From Anaerolineales bacterium (GTDB taxonomy: Bacteria > Chloroflexota > Anaerolineae > Anaerolineales > UBA6663), in the NCBI GenBank assembly GCA_017999235.1, contig JAGOBN010000306.1, positions 1-5,684 on the forward strand: a DNA stretch of 5,684 nt, read 5' to 3'. The stretch's first letter is position 1, and each line of letters starts with the position of its first letter. The notes under the pieces are model-generated. The model did no database searches. It saw nothing but the letters and a program-made list of their open reading frames with translations, and was not told the DNA's origin. Below, piece by piece: positions 5,543-5,684 of the stretch. The position numbers and the translations under genes were made by a program.

Positions 5543-5684
5543 TTAGTTGAGGCTCAGCACCTGACGCGCGGCCGGCCGGGGAGCCGCCGGCACCGGCCGA
5601 GGCGCGGCGGCGGCCGATTGACTCTCGCCTAGGTTGAACCGCGCCACCACCGTCTGCAAGGTCGCGGCCATCTCCGCCAGCGCC
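5543..5684 (-). CDS. C-terminal end of a probable methyl-accepting chemotaxis protein (5' part outside window)
   Basis: The minus strand holds an open frame entering from the right edge and ending with TAA at 5545-5543, giving 46 codons. The visible part begins ALAEMAATLQTVVARFNL. This closely resembles the usual end of the cytoplasmic signalling domain of chemotaxis receptors, where a helix with an L...V.RF.L pattern closes the coiled coil. It is followed by an Ala/Pro-rich tail (SAAAAPRPVPAAPRPAAR) and QVLSLN. Such receptors control CheA through CheW. The tail is flexible in known proteins, and no CheR-binding pentapeptide of the xWxxF type is present here. The gene converges on the ribA-arfB run with the hairpin at 5483-5515 between them. 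The assignment rests on a short piece, so another coiled-coil signalling protein is possible. Confidence 0.7.
   Translation of the reverse strand, partial: ALAEMAATLQTVVARFNLGESQSAAAAPRPVPAAPRPAARQVLSLN

Noticed and set aside
1..5684. Recurrent GCCGGC / CCGGCC and GCGCGC strings across the window
   Set aside because: They occur inside conserved codons on both strands with no regular spacing. They reflect base composition rather than a repeat family or insertion sequence.

Overview
This is a GC-rich (by eye about two thirds G+C) bacterial chromosomal window with tightly packed genes. No mobile elements, CRISPR, rRNA or tRNA were seen. The lineage cannot be fixed from the sequence alone. A cytosolic sensor kinase with an apparent RsbRD-like N-terminus, two GAF domains and a PAS domain, paired with a REC-HD-GYP regulator, together with the style of the GAF sequences, is reminiscent of Anaerolineae-type Chloroflexota. 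This is a low-confidence inference.

Left part (1-3622, minus strand): a two-gene operon. A sensor histidine kinase (3622 to 1013) comes first. Its stop overlaps, in an ATGA junction, the start of a response regulator (1016 to beyond base 1) whose output is an HD-GYP domain, the cyclic-di-GMP phosphodiesterase family. The regulator runs off the left edge after 338 complete codons and was found by direct translation. Together they form a complete sense-phosphorelay-c-di-GMP module.

Centre (3623-3854): a 232-bp divergent intergenic region. It has an AT-rich island (about 3690-3740) containing a perfect TTTTAAG / CTTAAAA inverted repeat, then a GC-rich hairpin and palindrome, a weak promoter candidate and a strong ribosome binding site. 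No FMN riboswitch is recognisable.

Right part (3855-5483, plus strand): a compact three-gene run. It holds ribA (GTP cyclohydrolase II, first step of riboflavin synthesis), arfB (GGQ peptidyl-tRNA hydrolase that rescues stalled ribosomes) and a small protein with four predicted membrane segments and no recognised family. Gaps are 20 nt and 1 nt, so co-transcription is likely. A perfect 10-bp GC-rich hairpin (5483-5515) follows. It has its T-tract on the minus-strand side, so it probably also ends the convergent gene to its right.

Right edge (5543-5684, minus strand): the last 46 codons of a gene whose end resembles the C-terminus of methyl-accepting chemotaxis proteins. With the HD-GYP regulator at the other end, this hints at a motile organism, although the two loci are not in one operon. 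Nothing in the window amounts to a clearly undescribed system. The most interesting points are the kinase's putative stressosome-type N-terminus, the HD-GYP metal-site variation, the unrecognised membrane protein and the divergent control region.
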